Under the pieces are notes generated by a model. The model had not been told where the DNA came from. It was given only the letters and a program-made list of their open reading frames with translations, and made no database searches. A stretch of 64,000 nucleotides of DNA, from positions 1-64,000 of the forward strand of contig JAUIRK010000948.1 of NCBI GenBank assembly GCA_030549495.1. Reading direction: 5' to 3'. Below are positions 1-11,987 of this stretch, piece after piece; the first letter of the stretch is position 1, and every line of letters begins with the position of its first letter. Origin of the DNA: Nectonema munidae (Eukaryota; Nematomorpha; Nectonematoida; Nectonematidae). The translations under genes were made by a program, and so were the position numbers.

Positions 1-585
1 TTTAAGGTCATGTTTATTATATCTTTGTGTGTTTCCCACTACTGTTTCTAAATAAATTCTTCTTCTTAAATGAAATATTGTTTTAAATATGGTCTTAAAC
101 TCTGCTTTTTGATAAAATATATTAGGTTAGTTAGGTTTTATTTAAAGGAATTTAAAAGAAACACAATATAAGTCTTCAATGATAGGGTTAGCGAGCCTAA
201 TTTTCAAATTGTTAGAGGTTCTTTGTTCGACCATACATTGAATAGATAGTTCATTAATATATAGTATATGTGAGTTTATAGTATATGATATTATAATCTG
301 TCAAATGACTTTATATTCTCGTATATATTTTTATGATTAATAAAGTTTAGGGAATCTCTCATTAAAAAAACGTTTTCATTCTTTTTAAATATTTTATGAC
401 AAAAATAGCTTTATCGAAAGGTCTATGATAATCAAAAATGAAACTTAATTTTCTTCATAATAACGCTAAAATTTTAAAAATTACCTGCTGCTATTTCTAT
501 GTAAAGTACTAAACAGAAAAATAAACATCTGAAGAGATTCACAAAAAATGAGTGTATTTTAATCAATCTAAAATCGCAAACTTAC
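1..585. other. AT-rich non-coding stretch
   Basis: No open frame, tRNA or repeat structure that I can support. Low-complexity A/T runs only. Confidence 0.6.
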
Positions 586-622
586 ATTGAAAAGTCATGA
601 GAAGGAAGATGAAGACGAAGAT
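586..622 (-). CDS. candidate 37-nt micro-exon
   Basis: Read on the minus strand, this stretch is preceded by a strong acceptor (T-run then ACAG, plus-strand 623-630) and followed by a consensus donor GTAAG (plus-strand 581-585). Two of its three frames are open (one reads L-R-L-H-L-P-S-H-D-F-S); the other contains TGA. It may be a short coding or UTR exon of a gene whose other exons I could not find, or a chance pair of splice sites. No function can be given. Confidence 0.25.
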
Positions 623-3389
623 CTGTAAAAAAAATACGCATGTAGATTATTTTTTATCAGTTTTGTTACACTTCACCGTTTTAAAAGTACCCCCTTAAAT
701 TTCTACTATTATGGAAATGTGGAAATTGAAACACAATTTATAGGTTTATAAGCAAAGAAAGTTAGGTAGAGAAACAGTGAGATATTATTACCAATACCTC
801 GGTTTCAAAGAATTAATTAAGAATTAATGTTGCATAAAAGTATAACTAATAAAGTACATAATTGTATATTGTAATTTCAGAGGACTCATTTCAGATGTAA
901 AAATAGGAATGACACAAAAGCAAACAATTTATTTTATCTTCGCTTTGTTACAAAAATATAACAGTGTTTGATATTTCATAAAAAAAAATGATAGCATTTA
1001 AACTTTTTACATTAGACACAGTAAAAAATTCTGCACAAAAATACCTGCGGCTGTCAATTTGTTTGATATTTTCATATAAAAAGGGATGAATATTGGAGTG
1101 GAAACTTTTTAACTAAAGTATGTATAAAAATTTTGTATAAATTTTTTGCTCCCTTTTTTTATGAAGAATTTATAAACCCCTAGGCCAAACCTAGAAATAA
1201 TTTTCTTAAATAGTTTGCTAGCATTTATCAAAACTTCAATTATATTTCTATATTATCAAATCTTCAAAATTTTGAATGTCATGTCTAGTCAGTATTTAGT
1301 TGATGGTGCATTCGCAAGAATTTCAAATTTAGTTTTCAAAGTAGGCCTTTAAAAATGACCTTTAAATTAAAATAAGGATTTTGGTTATATAAATTTCAAA
1401 TAGGGTAGCGAAATATCCTGATTTTCCGAGATGGTTTTGATTTTAACTTCGCTTAACAACGGAATCCTACAGGATTTATAAAAATCCTGGTTTTTCATTC
1501 ACTAATCTTATATTTCAAAAAAAGAAGTTTGAAAAATTAGCTCTAAAAGTCTTTTTTTTCTTTTTTATTATAAAAAACTTAAACAAACTCCTTCCTTTAA
1601 AGTATTTTTCATATGAATGATTTTTGTAATAAATACAAATTTCTCTTTGTAATTTTTTTCAATTTGATAATGTCAAAATCTGGCAGCCCAAATGTGAAAT
1701 TAAGCACAAAGGTGAAAATTGCGCGACACTAGGTGAAACCCCCTTAACGTATATATGCCTGTGTCACAATTAATACAAAGCCCATGGCATTTCATAACAA
1801 AATAAATTAATTTTTTTTTATAGATTATTTAGTTGAAAAAGAGACATGAGAGTTGAAGTATTCATATAAAATGGCGATGTTTCAATTAGGATTGGAAACA
1901 CGAAAACTAGATTTATACCTTATAGATTTTTTTAATGATGCTAACGAACTTTAATAAAAAATAAAAAAATATAAATTTTGATTTGAATAAAAAGATACTT
2001 TAGACTTTAGCATTTTCAGAGGAAAAATTTTCAACGAGTTTTTAGCGAAATAGAAAAACAGTGTTAAATTTCTTTGCTTATATATATACAAACAAAATAT
2101 TTTTAGTCAGGCAGAAAGCAAACAAAAAAGTTTCATAAATTTTGACGAAACGCATTTCTTCAGCGCTGTCCTATTGAAACGATATCTCGTTTTAAATTTG
2201 CGACAATTTCTCTCCATAGTTAGTTATCTTGTGCATAAAATTTGTTTACTGTCTGCCTATGTGCGTGATAATAGTAACGCTACAAAGATTTGAGCGCATG
2301 GAGAGTGCGACCTATATTAATATATATATTATATGAGTATAGTTTAGCATCAAGCCCCACAAAAATAAGCAAAAACATGTTTTTCTTGACAGTTTACTAA
2401 AATGGGTACCGCATTTCCTCGAAAAGGAAGATGGCGCACATTATTTTGCAATCTAGTGCAAACTAAATCTGCTAATGTTTTACTTTACGGTTCCGTCAAT
2501 CAAAATTTTTTTCAAGCAATTTATTTATTGCTGTGGTGTCAATCAAACTATACATTTTTCAACGTAGTTTATTTCGTTGATATATATTACTAAAGATTCT
2601 ATCTTTTACATAAAACTAACTCAAATTAAAAAATATCAAAATTTTACTGTAAAGTAAAACCTTACACTAGTAAATTTTTTTTGAGCCATTTATTTTTCAA
2701 GTTTTTTTATTTTCTTAGATGTATGATAAAATGCTTGCTACAAAATCCTTATATTGAATTTTAAAATAATATAAAAGAAAAAGCAAATGAACTTTTCTTT
2801 CCGTTATCATCATGATTTGGGTTTTTTATTATTTTTCTAATTCAAAAGCCGAAAAAAAGAAAATCACAACTAGGTTTGCATTGAATAACCGATTTCCTTT
2901 CTAACCAAATAAACTTTTGAAAACAAGTCATATTCTTTTACAAAAATATAAGATGTTGGCATTGATGTCGTTTTTGTTGTTGATGTTATGACATTACACA
3001 GCAGTCGACACATTTCCGACTTCTTTATTCTCGATCTCTCTACAATTGTACTCATTTTCTAGAGGTAGTTGTAATATAGTAAATCATTTCAGCTACATCA
3101 TTTCTAGAAGTTTTTCCTTGCAGTGTCGCCTAATTTTCTCGTTGGTGCCCAGTTTGAATTGAATATTTATCGATTTTTCATCTTTATTTCCATTTCCATC
3201 ACTCTTCTTCCCTTTTCTGCATTCCTTCTCATCACATGACAATACCGTCTTAGCCTACTTCCTTGAATTTTCTCTGATGTCTGTCTAACTTTTGATGTGC
3301 TTCTAATTGTCTTGTTTTCAAACTTGCTCTGCTATTTATACATTTACCCAGAAATAATCTTTTGTCATCCCCAATTCATGAAGGTAAGG
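623..3389. other. intergenic, no gene recognised
   Basis: AT-rich sequence with short accidental ORFs (for example 2402-2593 plus and 2870-3055 minus) that lack family resemblance or credible codon use. A short TA-run lies near 2315-2335. Confidence 0.6.
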
Positions 3390-3397
3390 CAGTATCC

Positions 3398-3411
3398 GGT
3401 CAATTTGTCCC
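3398..3411. repeat. GGTCAATTTGTCCC, inverted partner of 6576-6589
   Basis: Fourteen bases that are the exact reverse complement of 6576-6589. The pair brackets the Tigger element (3970-6415), so they are probably the two ends of an older fold-back repeat into which Tigger inserted. Confidence 0.5.
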
Positions 3412-3969
3412 AAAGTTATTTCGTTCTTGTTTGATTATTTTAGCAATAGAATTGTGAAAGTGATTAAATGTTTTTTACTTGATCATAAACAAGTATTGAA
3501 TAACTAGAATACACAATTTTTAGAATTTGTTTGATAGTCTAATTGTTTGACATTTTTATTTTTGAGAGAAAAAGAAAGGTGTTGAGATAGATTTACAATA
3601 TGAATACTAAAAAAAGACAAGTGAAATAATATTTATTTATACATGACAACAAATATTAATTACAATAAAAATATTAAAAACTAAATTTGTTGCATTGAGG
3701 ATTTTATTTTTAAAATTTAAGATTATGTGCCATTGCTTTTAGAAAAGTAACTTTTTGGCTTGGATTATATTTCTCCATGACATTTTTTATACCCAAGTTC
3801 ATGTCTCTATTGATGATTTTTCTCTTGAATTCTGATGAATTCTCTTGATTAACAACTTTGTTTTTTCCTTTCTAAGAAGTTATAATCTTACAAGTAGTCA
3901 TGTTAAAAAGATAAGATAAATTAAATCAAAAGTAAAAAATAATAAACAAATAATAAAATATTATAATTA

Positions 3970-6415
3970 CAGTCAAACCTGTTTAAGACAGTCACCCTTG
4001 AGACCAGTCAAAAGCGGCTGTTTTACGCAGGTGGCGGTTTTATCAAGGTTCACCTTCAGTATCTGAAAAATTTATCATAGAAAAGTAACACAATTTCGAA
4101 AAAATTTATCAATAAAAACTTTTATTAGAATATAACAAGAAAAACGCATAAAAACATTTAATTCATTATGTATAAAAAAATTCACTTTCTTTTAAAAAAG
4201 TTCGTGAAGGTTGTTTGGTTTGTATATTTTTTCATTCTTATGTTAATGGTAATATCTTGCATGTCGAAACAATGTTTTAGCATGTCATTGTTTCCTGTTT
4301 GCAAAGCAAATTGCTTACATATTTATATGCAGTCTTGGACGTGAGTTAAAGAAGGTGGCTTGAACGATTCTTCAACTGGCTCTTTACAATCGTCATCATC
4401 ATCACCATCTGAGTCCTTTTCGTTATCATGAAGAATATCTGAAGCGAAGCGATCCCAGTCAATAGCATAATTTGAGGAAGGAAGGTCAAGAAAAATCAAT
4501 GTGGTGAAGATTGTTGAATTGTAATCCAAATAATTCTTTGGAAAGACATAAAACTGATGAAGAAACATCATTGGTTTCTTCGAAAACATCGACGTCAATC
4601 TCCGTGCTTTGCATATCTGATGTGTTTACATTCGTGAAAACCTCTGCAGTAAATCCAGCTCGAGCAAAACACTTATGAATAATGGAAGATGTCACTTCAT
4701 TCCAAGCTTTATGGACCCAGTTGATAGCATCCAAAAGAGAAATTTTTCGGAGAATTTTCGGACCAGTGATGGACTCATCCTTCGCAATGTTGTCACAAAC
4801 TGTAGCTGTCTGTCTCTGTATTTTAGCTTCATGGCCTGTATGATGCCTTGATCCATGGGCTGAATAACTGATGTTGTGTTTGGTGGCATAAAAACTAATT
4901 TAACGCTAGTAAGTGTCACATGAGGGTGCCCAGGAGAATTGTCCAACAATAACAAGACTTCTCGTTTTTGATTTTTCATTTGACAATCAAACATTTTTAC
5001 CCAATTATCAAAGATTTCACCTGTCATCCACGACTTTTTGTTTGACTTATTTTTACAGTGAAGTGAATGTTTATCAATGTTTTTAAAACAACGAGGATTT
5101 TCCGATCACAAGTAAAGGAAATTTCTCTCCAGTCATTGAAGCAGATAAAGCAACGGTAATGCGGTCTTTGGACTGTTTACCGTCATGTGTGTTATGCCCT
5201 TTAACATGAAATGATTTGTTTCGCTGATTGTTTCTGTAGAAGAAGCCGGTTTCATCCATGTTAAAAATGTTTTGTTGGCTCATACCCAGCACAAATGGTA
5301 GACAGCTTTTGTTTCCAATTACAAACAACACTTTGGTCTACATCACCACTTCCCCCAGACACAGATCGAAACACAATATTATGACGCTTTACAAACTGAC
5401 TTGTACTCGTCTAGTTGTAGAGTCTTGAAAGCACTTTCAACTTAGTTCATTAACTTTTTCATTTCCTGTTTTTCGCATTTTACGTTTACGATCGTTTGGA
5501 GCATTGTTTTGAAAATCATGCAAAATTTCGGCTTTTCGCTTCATAATATTTTGAACTTGATCTTTGCTGACGCTGAATGCGCCAGCCACTTTACGTGAAC
5601 TTTCAATTTTTTCGTACATTTCAATCACCTTAACTTTATCTACAAGGGACAGAGTTTTTTTTTATTTCCTTTAGACATTTTGATAGAAAACAATTATTAT
5701 GTGTTAGCTCTAAATAAAGCAAAACTATGTGATGAAGAAACTTTCATTCTAAGTAAAACAGTTGCCACGTAAATACGTATACATCATTAATTACAATTAT
5801 CAATGCTGCATGAATGACATAAGGCATATGCGTGTTAGTCGTATACATGAAATCTTATTTTATCTACCACTCTACATAACTTGATACACATCGACGATTA
5901 CCGTTCATTGTTCCCTTTGACGACCAACATTTTGAAGAGGAGATTCGTCTGCTTTCTTTTTCAATGGAATTTTATATATTCAAAGCAGGCGATTTTCATT
6001 TCTTGGATCACTGGTGACCCACTGGTCCTCAAAGGGTTAAAAGTGATCAAGATGTACGCGTGCCAGTCATATGATAAATTACATTTCAAGTTTAGTTGTA
6101 ATTCACGTAACATCATTAGAAAGTTTCTTTTTGTCATCTCAATAGTCAACTGATGCAAGATTTCATTTTCTAGTAATGTAGATAATAAATAAGAAAAGCT
6201 AACAAAATAATATACTACTCTAGTGTGGTGCGTGGCGTTCTTGTGCAAGTTTTTATTAAGATTCGGACTGCAATGTAGTTGCGCCTGGCGCCGTTACAGA
6301 GGTGGTGGTCTTTTACAGGGTATTTTTAATGTAAATTTGATCGGGACTGTAAGAAAGTGGCGCTCTTAAAGAAGTGGCGGTCTTATAGAGGTGGCGTTTA
6401 GAGCAGGTTTGACTG
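3970..6415 (-). mobile_element. Tigger/pogo-like DNA transposon, broken
   Basis: The termini are a perfect 12-bp inverted repeat: CAGTCAAACCTG at 3970-3981 and CAGGTTTGACTG at 6404-6415. Similarity continues inward as GGCGGT-rich subterminal motifs (near 4031-4045 and 6375-6397). The dinucleotide before the left end is TA, the usual Tc1/mariner target; on the right the flank is CT, so the duplication is eroded. About 2.4 kb, the expected size for an autonomous Tigger. It carries the transposase remnant on the minus strand. The 5679-6350 part is non-coding; ORFs there (5881-6248) are spurious. Confidence 0.85.
4323..5678 (-). pseudogene. Tigger/pogo DDE transposase, frameshifted
   Basis: Cut-and-paste transposase of the Tc1/mariner superfamily (Tigger/CENP-B/Jerky group). 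The likely ATG is at 5678-5676 (M-S-K-G-N-K). An extra base in the A-run near 5653-5660 then shifts the frame. The N-terminal Psq/CENP-B helix-turn-helix (5437-5640) contains V-S-K-D-Q-V-Q-N-I-M-K-R-K. The DDE core begins with N-M-D-E-T-G-F-F-Y (about 5260) and continues with L-L-L-L-D-N-S-P-G-H-P, then P-P-N-T-T-S-V-I-Q-P-M-D-Q-G-I (4840-4960). The C-terminus is acidic (D-D-D-D-D, 4390) and ends at 4323. The pieces lie in different frames with at least three breaks, so the copy is dead. The family assignment is firm; the exact Tigger subfamily is not. Confidence 0.85.
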
Positions 6416-6572
6416 CTCTAAAATAATAATATATTCTAGTAATATATTAAATAAATTTTTATTATATCAATATTTATACTAAACTTAAAACTTTCATAAA
6501 TTATTTTTTATAAAAATAAAAAAGTTATTAATAGATTAAAAAAATAAAACTGTTCAACGACCTAGTGTTCTA

Positions 6573-6668
6573 ATTGGGACAAATTGACCAACGACAAATT
6601 GTCTTGGGGACAAATTGTCAGGAGACGAATTGACATACGACGAATTGACGTCGACGAACTGATCTAGC
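6573..6668 (+). repeat. imperfect 15-17 bp tandem repeat (GACAAATTG)
   Basis: About six units built on gACaAATTGac: GGGACAAATTGACC, ACGACAAATTGTC, GGGACAAATTGTC, AGACGAATTGAC, CGACGAATTGAC, CGACGAACTGATC. The first unit is the inverted match of 3398-3411. A related but not identical fold-back occurs at 41980-42107. Confidence 0.6.
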
Positions 6669-7169
6669 ACAGGTAAGGCAAATAAATTAGAAATGTTTGT
6701 CAAGTGTCTAGTATCGATTTTGTGAGTAGCTATTCTGCAAAAGTTTTATAGTCGTATATATATTCACATACAAAATACTAAAGCTTATGTGAGTCCTGAA
6801 GACAAAAACAAATAAACCATCAAAAATATGTAAAAATATATTTTTTTTTTGACAGGGTGTTTCATGCAAGGGAAGTAGAAACTTCCATATCATAATAGCT
6901 AATAATATTTAGCGCTTAAGAATACTGTCATTTTCACTGGTGATATGCCATATAGTAAATGGATATATTTTAATATGAGGATATTGTAAAAAGAATCAAC
7001 GTAAATATCTCTTGTGATATTGTCTGGAATTAAGGAATTAATTAAATGAATAAAAAATTTTGAAATTTTGGAAATTTGTTATGTTTTTCCTTATTTTTCC
7101 ATTATTAGTTTCCCGTATTGTCCAAGAAAAGAAGACAAATCTTTTATAGCTGAACAGATGTTGGATGTG
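6669..7169. other. non-coding stretch
   Basis: Nothing recognised. The ORF on the minus strand at 6708-6893 is AT-rich chance coding. Confidence 0.5.
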
Positions 7170-7240
7170 TCTCGATAGGGAATAGAAATCAGGATCACCT
7201 GATTAAGATGCTATGTTTCTACCACTAGATCGTTTGCGGA
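7170..7240 (-). repeat. tRNA-derived SINE head (minus orientation)
   Basis: On the minus strand a Pol III A-box-like CTAGTGGTAGAAA (7216-7228) is followed at the usual spacing by a B-box-like GATTTCTATTCCC (7178-7190). The same arrangement occurs on the plus strand at 18254-18365. It is not a functional tRNA, because I cannot fold a cloverleaf. Best read as an old SINE. Confidence 0.4.
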
Positions 7241-7308
7241 CTAGATCGAGCATCAAAATTGATTAAAACTCCAGAGCCATCTACGACTCCCTTGATCTTA
7301 GTCTAGAA

Positions 7309-7578
7309 CAGGTGTTCTCAAATATTTTTTCTTTAAGTACCCCCTGAGTTATAAGACCATCTTTCCGAACTTCCAATAATCTGGCAATGAACAAAATGGT
7401 AATTATTGTCTAACTCATTAGGGTAGATTGTACAAATTGAAGGAACAGACACTGCTCGCACTAAATTTCATATTTCGCAATTACTACTATATAAATATTT
7501 TTTTCAGCCATCTAAGTACCCCTAAAAATATTGTCGTGAACCCCTGGGGGTTCGAAAACCCCAGATTGAGAACCCTTG
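7309..7578. mobile_element. hAT-type MITE, 270 bp, with 8-bp TSD
   Basis: Terminal inverted repeats CAGGTGTTCTCAA and TTGAGAACCCTTG are flanked by a perfect 8-bp target duplication GTCTAGAA (7301-7308 and 7579-7586). The 8-bp duplication and the CAGGxGTTCTCAA terminus are typical of hAT elements. It has no coding capacity and would have been mobilised in trans. The intact duplication suggests fairly recent insertion. Confidence 0.88.
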
Positions 7579-7623
7579 GTCTAGAAGCTAAAAAGGTGAA
7601 CCTATTGATGAAGTTATTTTACA

Positions 7624-7693
7624 CATTATTGTCGAGTTGGTTATGGGTTGAAGGACTTTTAGTACGGTAACCGCCCATTATCCTAAACAATTT
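7624..7693 (+). repeat. 70-bp direct repeat, copy 1
   Basis: Near-identical to 11743-11813: both contain GTCGAGTTGGTTATGGGTTG, then AAGGACTTTT, GGTAACCGCCCATTA and a final AAACAATTT. The two copies bracket about 4 kb holding hAT remains and array element A. Confidence 0.8.
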
Positions 7694-8802
7694 TTGCAAA
7701 ACTGCAATAAATAAGAACGATTATGACATTTGAAAATGTGGCATATAAATAATTAGACAAATTTATGACACGCCTACTCATCCTTCAGCTTATTTTTATT
7801 CAATCATTTAATTAGTCATCTACAAACATCAACATTATATTTGTTGACCTATAGGTTACGTTATATTTAATATAATAAAATGTCAAAATTAGCTATATGT
7901 TTGTCATTGAACAACGAATGCTCAAATATCATCAGAAGAATGACATATTATTCCATTTGGAGTAGTGTCTTCTTGAGAATTAAAATTCTTTACCTCTTCC
8001 ACATTTTTAGGTTTCTTAAAAAACATAAAAAAAACAAAAAATTTAAATTATTCTACAAAACTTATTTTACGCAAAAAAATTCTTCTGTTAATAATTGTAC
8101 ATTCAAACTTTTGTTTTACATTCAACACATCTCTTGTTCTAGTGTTTGAACTTTCGACTTTTCAATTTTGAAAGTTTTTCAATAATAATTCTAAAATCAA
8201 TTTTTTTCAGCTAATTTTCGCTCTATGTACATCATGGCTAGAGCATTTTATCGCTCTTCACTTATGGTGCTGCGCAAGTAATTTTTAATTATTATTCAAT
8301 CGAAAATAAAGAAACCTTAAAATTTTAAATATGATTAAAACTTCTAAACCAGGGCACAATATGAAAGAAAAATGAAGGAAATCTTTCACCATTTAAAACT
8401 TAAATTTGAATTCTTCTTTCTATTTAAGTCGAATTAACACTTTTTCAAAATTTTCTACCACAGATTCACTAAGTATTGATTACCCATTCTTCTATTTTGA
8501 GTTCAAGTCTTTAATTGTGGGAATATGTCATCTTTCAGCTCAGATTTATGATTAGAAAAGTTTTCTTTTTGATTGAATTTTTCACTTCATTAAATTCTTA
8601 AGTAAAAATCTGTATTTGAAAAATATTTGAATATTTGTTTAAACAATGCCGAACTATTTTAAAATGCCTACCTGCGATTTGCGCACGGTTTAGAAATCCT
8701 GTTCTAAACCCTTAGAGTCGCTTTTAACTATTACAAAATACTGTTATTTTTACAATCTAACTCATTTCTCGAGGAAATTATTTTACCGAGAAATCAGAAA
8801 GT
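7694..8802. other. non-coding stretch
   Basis: No recognisable gene. The ORF at 7880-8149 (+) is low-complexity and unsupported. Confidence 0.5.
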
Positions 8803-10236
8803 CTACTGCAATGAGTTAACTGGATTGGTTAATAACATTTTGTATAAGGCAAACAGGTTTTGATAGGCCTTATCTAAGTTCTTAGCTATCATAAAAAGAA
8901 CTATTTCAGAACTTAATAGAAATATATCCAAACACATTTCTTTATAAAAATCTTTGAAAGATATATACTCATCGAAAATAGTGTCATTTTCAATGTCATC
9001 TCTATAGAACTTTGCAAGGTTGACAATTTTCTCTTTGTTGGATCTGTCGTCTCCGTTGAAGTTAGCCGATATCAAGCACAAAAAATCTTTCACCAGACTG
9101 CAGAAGTCAGAAAAACGTTCATTAAAACAACTAAATATTTTAACTTAAACAGTAAAATATATTTCCTTTAAAATGTTCAGTCCTTGTCTCATGAGACGCG
9201 TCATTGACATTTTGGACGAAAAGTACCTTTTTTTATCTCTCTTTCGTTTCTCTGTTGTGAAATTTGATTGAACTTGACACTGTAAATTTTTAGCCTCTGA
9301 TAATGTTTGATAAAAATATTGGTGTGGACGGAAATCTTCAATTTATATAACAACGATTTTGTTCATAACATCAGCAGGGTATAAGTCTTTTCCAAATATA
9401 GAGAAAAAGGATGCCACTTTTTAAGTAAATTCTTGAAAAATTTCAACATGAAAATGAATTCGAACTTGCTTACATTTAGTAGCAAACCTCTAGCCTCAGC
9501 TAATACTTTTGAAGCAGTGTTGATAACATCCCCATTTATTATTTTCTCTATTACTGCCGGTAAATTACGAATAGTTGCTTCGAAAGACTGAATATGAATA
9601 AACCAGAGAGCAACAGGAAGTCTAATATGTTAGTTTTGTTGAAGTAAGTAGTTTTTCTTATTTCTCAAAATTTTTTAGCCTTGCCAAGCTTAATATAAAA
9701 CAATATACAAGCTTTCTAGTGTGCCAAAAATTAATTTGCCATCGACTGATGATTGGCAAGCATTCGCTAACGCGAGATTCAGATTATGAGCAGACGGAAC
9801 AAATCGCACTGACACAGAGCATTGTCCTTAATCCCAAATGTTTTATATGAATTGAATAGTGTTTTGCTTTTTTTACTTCTGTGATTATTTGTTGAGTACA
9901 TTAATTTTCTAGGCATTCTATAAATCCATTTTAAGTTTTGAGCTTAAGTGCATATGCAGCTTTTTAGTGCATCCAAGAGAAGGAAAATGACTTTCTAAAA
10001 CTGTATCATACTTAGTCATAAATTTCAGTAATTCATTATAATTTTGTCCATTTTCTGAATTGGAGCCTATTCCAGCATATTTTCTGTGACCTCTCAAAGC
10101 AAGGCTTGTTTTTCCAAAACAACGTACAATCAATCAAACGTCTTATTATCTGACGATTTCGTTCGGTTTGCTTTTCTGTTTCATGGATGAGGTTATCGAT
10201 CACTGTCTTATCTGTTTCTAAACAATACCTTGTCAT
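8803..10236 (-). pseudogene. hAT transposase remnant (ZMYM1-like)
   Basis: Scattered minus-strand frames resemble the hAT transposases that gave rise to zinc-finger MYM-type protein 1. Upstream is a C-F-G-K-x-S-L-A-L-R-G-H-like segment with N-Y-N-E-L-L-K-F-M-x-K-Y-D (9950-10133). In the middle is S-A-H-N-L-N-L-A-L-A-N-A-C (9740-9800), the hAT CxxH region. The C-terminal dimerisation-like part is 8803-9093. The frames are interrupted many times and no terminal repeats were found, so this is an old degraded copy. The superfamily call is good; the subfamily is approximate. Confidence 0.65.
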
Positions 10237-10428
10237 TAAGTATTGTTTTTGTGCATTAAAATATGAATGCTACTTTTCTGATGCTTGAAAATTTTTTCGA
10301 TTCTTTTTTTAAACTTTGCCACACAAAACTCTGTATTATCTCATGACTTCAAGTAAGATTCGATATTTTATCAACAAATAACCAACAAAAAAACAATATG
10401 GTTTATTGGATTTAGGAGAACATATTAG

Positions 10429-11705
10429 CCCTATTATTATTATGGGTGTAAAGCGCCCTCGCCAACTTAATTAAAAAATTAATTGTACAAAATTGACAGT
10501 ATTTCCCTACAAATGTCGCCACTTTTCCTAAAATCGCTTGCTACATCTTAGGATAACATTTTCACGGTAGTTAGGTGACCTTCTCATGTCAAAAACTGTA
10601 AATCAAAATTAAAATTTGACATTATCTGTAGTTAATCTTATGTAATAGGGTCTATATTATATATTCCCTTAAAATTTTTTAATTATATATATAAAGTTTT
10701 AAACGCATAACACTTTATATATTTAATTTTTTCAATAATCATGACAACTTTTTAGAAAATGTCAATCAAAATTTTGTTTGATGAGTAATATATATAGTAA
10801 AATATTCCTTCAAATTTTACCTAAAAAATATATTTTTATACTAAATCGATCATGCTAGTTCCATTTCTGAATTCATTTTTTACATTTAGAATTTGAAAAT
10901 ACCGATAAGTGTCAATTAAATTTGCAGTTTTTTTCTAAAAAATATTTTCAATAACATTCATTCAAATTTTATATGAAATACATATTTTTATACCAAATCA
11001 ACCATGTTGGTTTTATTTCTGGACTCAGATTTTGAATTTAAGTTTCGAAAATATCTAACAGTATTATAAAATTTTTCTGTTTACGTTTGAAAACTATCTC
11101 CACGGATATTCTCTCTAATTTTACATGAAGTACATAAATAACTGTTTTATTTATGGACTCAGTTTTTGAATTTAGGGTTTGAAAATATCTCTCAGTGTGA
11201 TTTAAATTGGCTCTTTACATCTGAAAACGATCTCCAAAATATTCTCTCTAATTTTACATGAAATGAATGTTTTTATAGCAAATAACAAACCTAGTTTTAT
11301 TTCTGAACTCAGTTTTTGCATTTTGAGGTTTTGAAATGTTGAAAAGTGTCAATCAATTGCGCGGTTTACGTCTAATATCAACTTTCATTCTATTTTCATT
11401 GTTGGACTCAGTTTTTGCATTTAGGGTTTGAAAATATCTGAAAGCTTCAATCAGATTTGAAATTTACATCCAAAAATATTTTAAAAATTCAAATAAAATA
11501 TCTGTTTTTATATCAAATTGATTATATGCTTATTTTATATCTGTACCCCATTTTCGGAAAATATGGTTAAAAATATCTCGAATTGTCGATTGAATTAGTG
11601 ATGTATGCCTGAAAATCAGTTCTGTAAATTAAAAAAAAATCGTTATATATTTGTTATATGGTAAAAATATATTTTTTTTTATATATTTTAGCTTATAATA
11701 TATTC
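10429..11705 (+). repeat. array element A (about 145-bp internal monomers)
   Basis: The left end reads CCCTATTATTATTATGGGTG. A conserved leader follows, including CTTCTCATGTCAAAAACTGT (about 10582-10601). Then come six or so diverged monomers of 100-148 bp, each with a GGACTCAGTTTTTG-like box (11022, 11155, 11305, 11405) and a GTGTCAATcAAATTTGC-like box (10765, 10908, 11340). The right end is marked by GCTTATAATA. Homologous to elements B (31850-33410), C (35702-37045) and D (47522-48680). Non-coding. Confidence 0.75.
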
Positions 11706-11742
11706 TTCAATCATCTTGAGTATGAAATATTTATTAAAAAAA

Positions 11743-11813
11743 CATCATTGTCGAGTTGGTTATGGGTTGAAGGACTTTTATTAGGGTAACCGCCCATTAC
11801 CCTTAAACAATTT
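11743..11813 (+). repeat. 70-bp direct repeat, copy 2
   Basis: Second copy of 7624-7693. Here it contains TTAGGGTAA and TTACCCTTAA in inverted relation around ACCGCCCA, suggesting the repeat is itself an end or target of a mobile unit. Confidence 0.8.
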
Positions 11814-11987
11814 AGGTATCAATTTTCTTCTCTGGATGTTCTAATTTCTAAAATGGTGGATAAAACTAATTGTTGAATAGTAAAATTTTTTTTCTGTTTG
11901 TCAATTATTTATTTTCTATTAAATTGAAATTCGAGATCTATAATATTCTCTTTCATTCCACTTGCTACCTTGTGTTTCATTTTTCTT

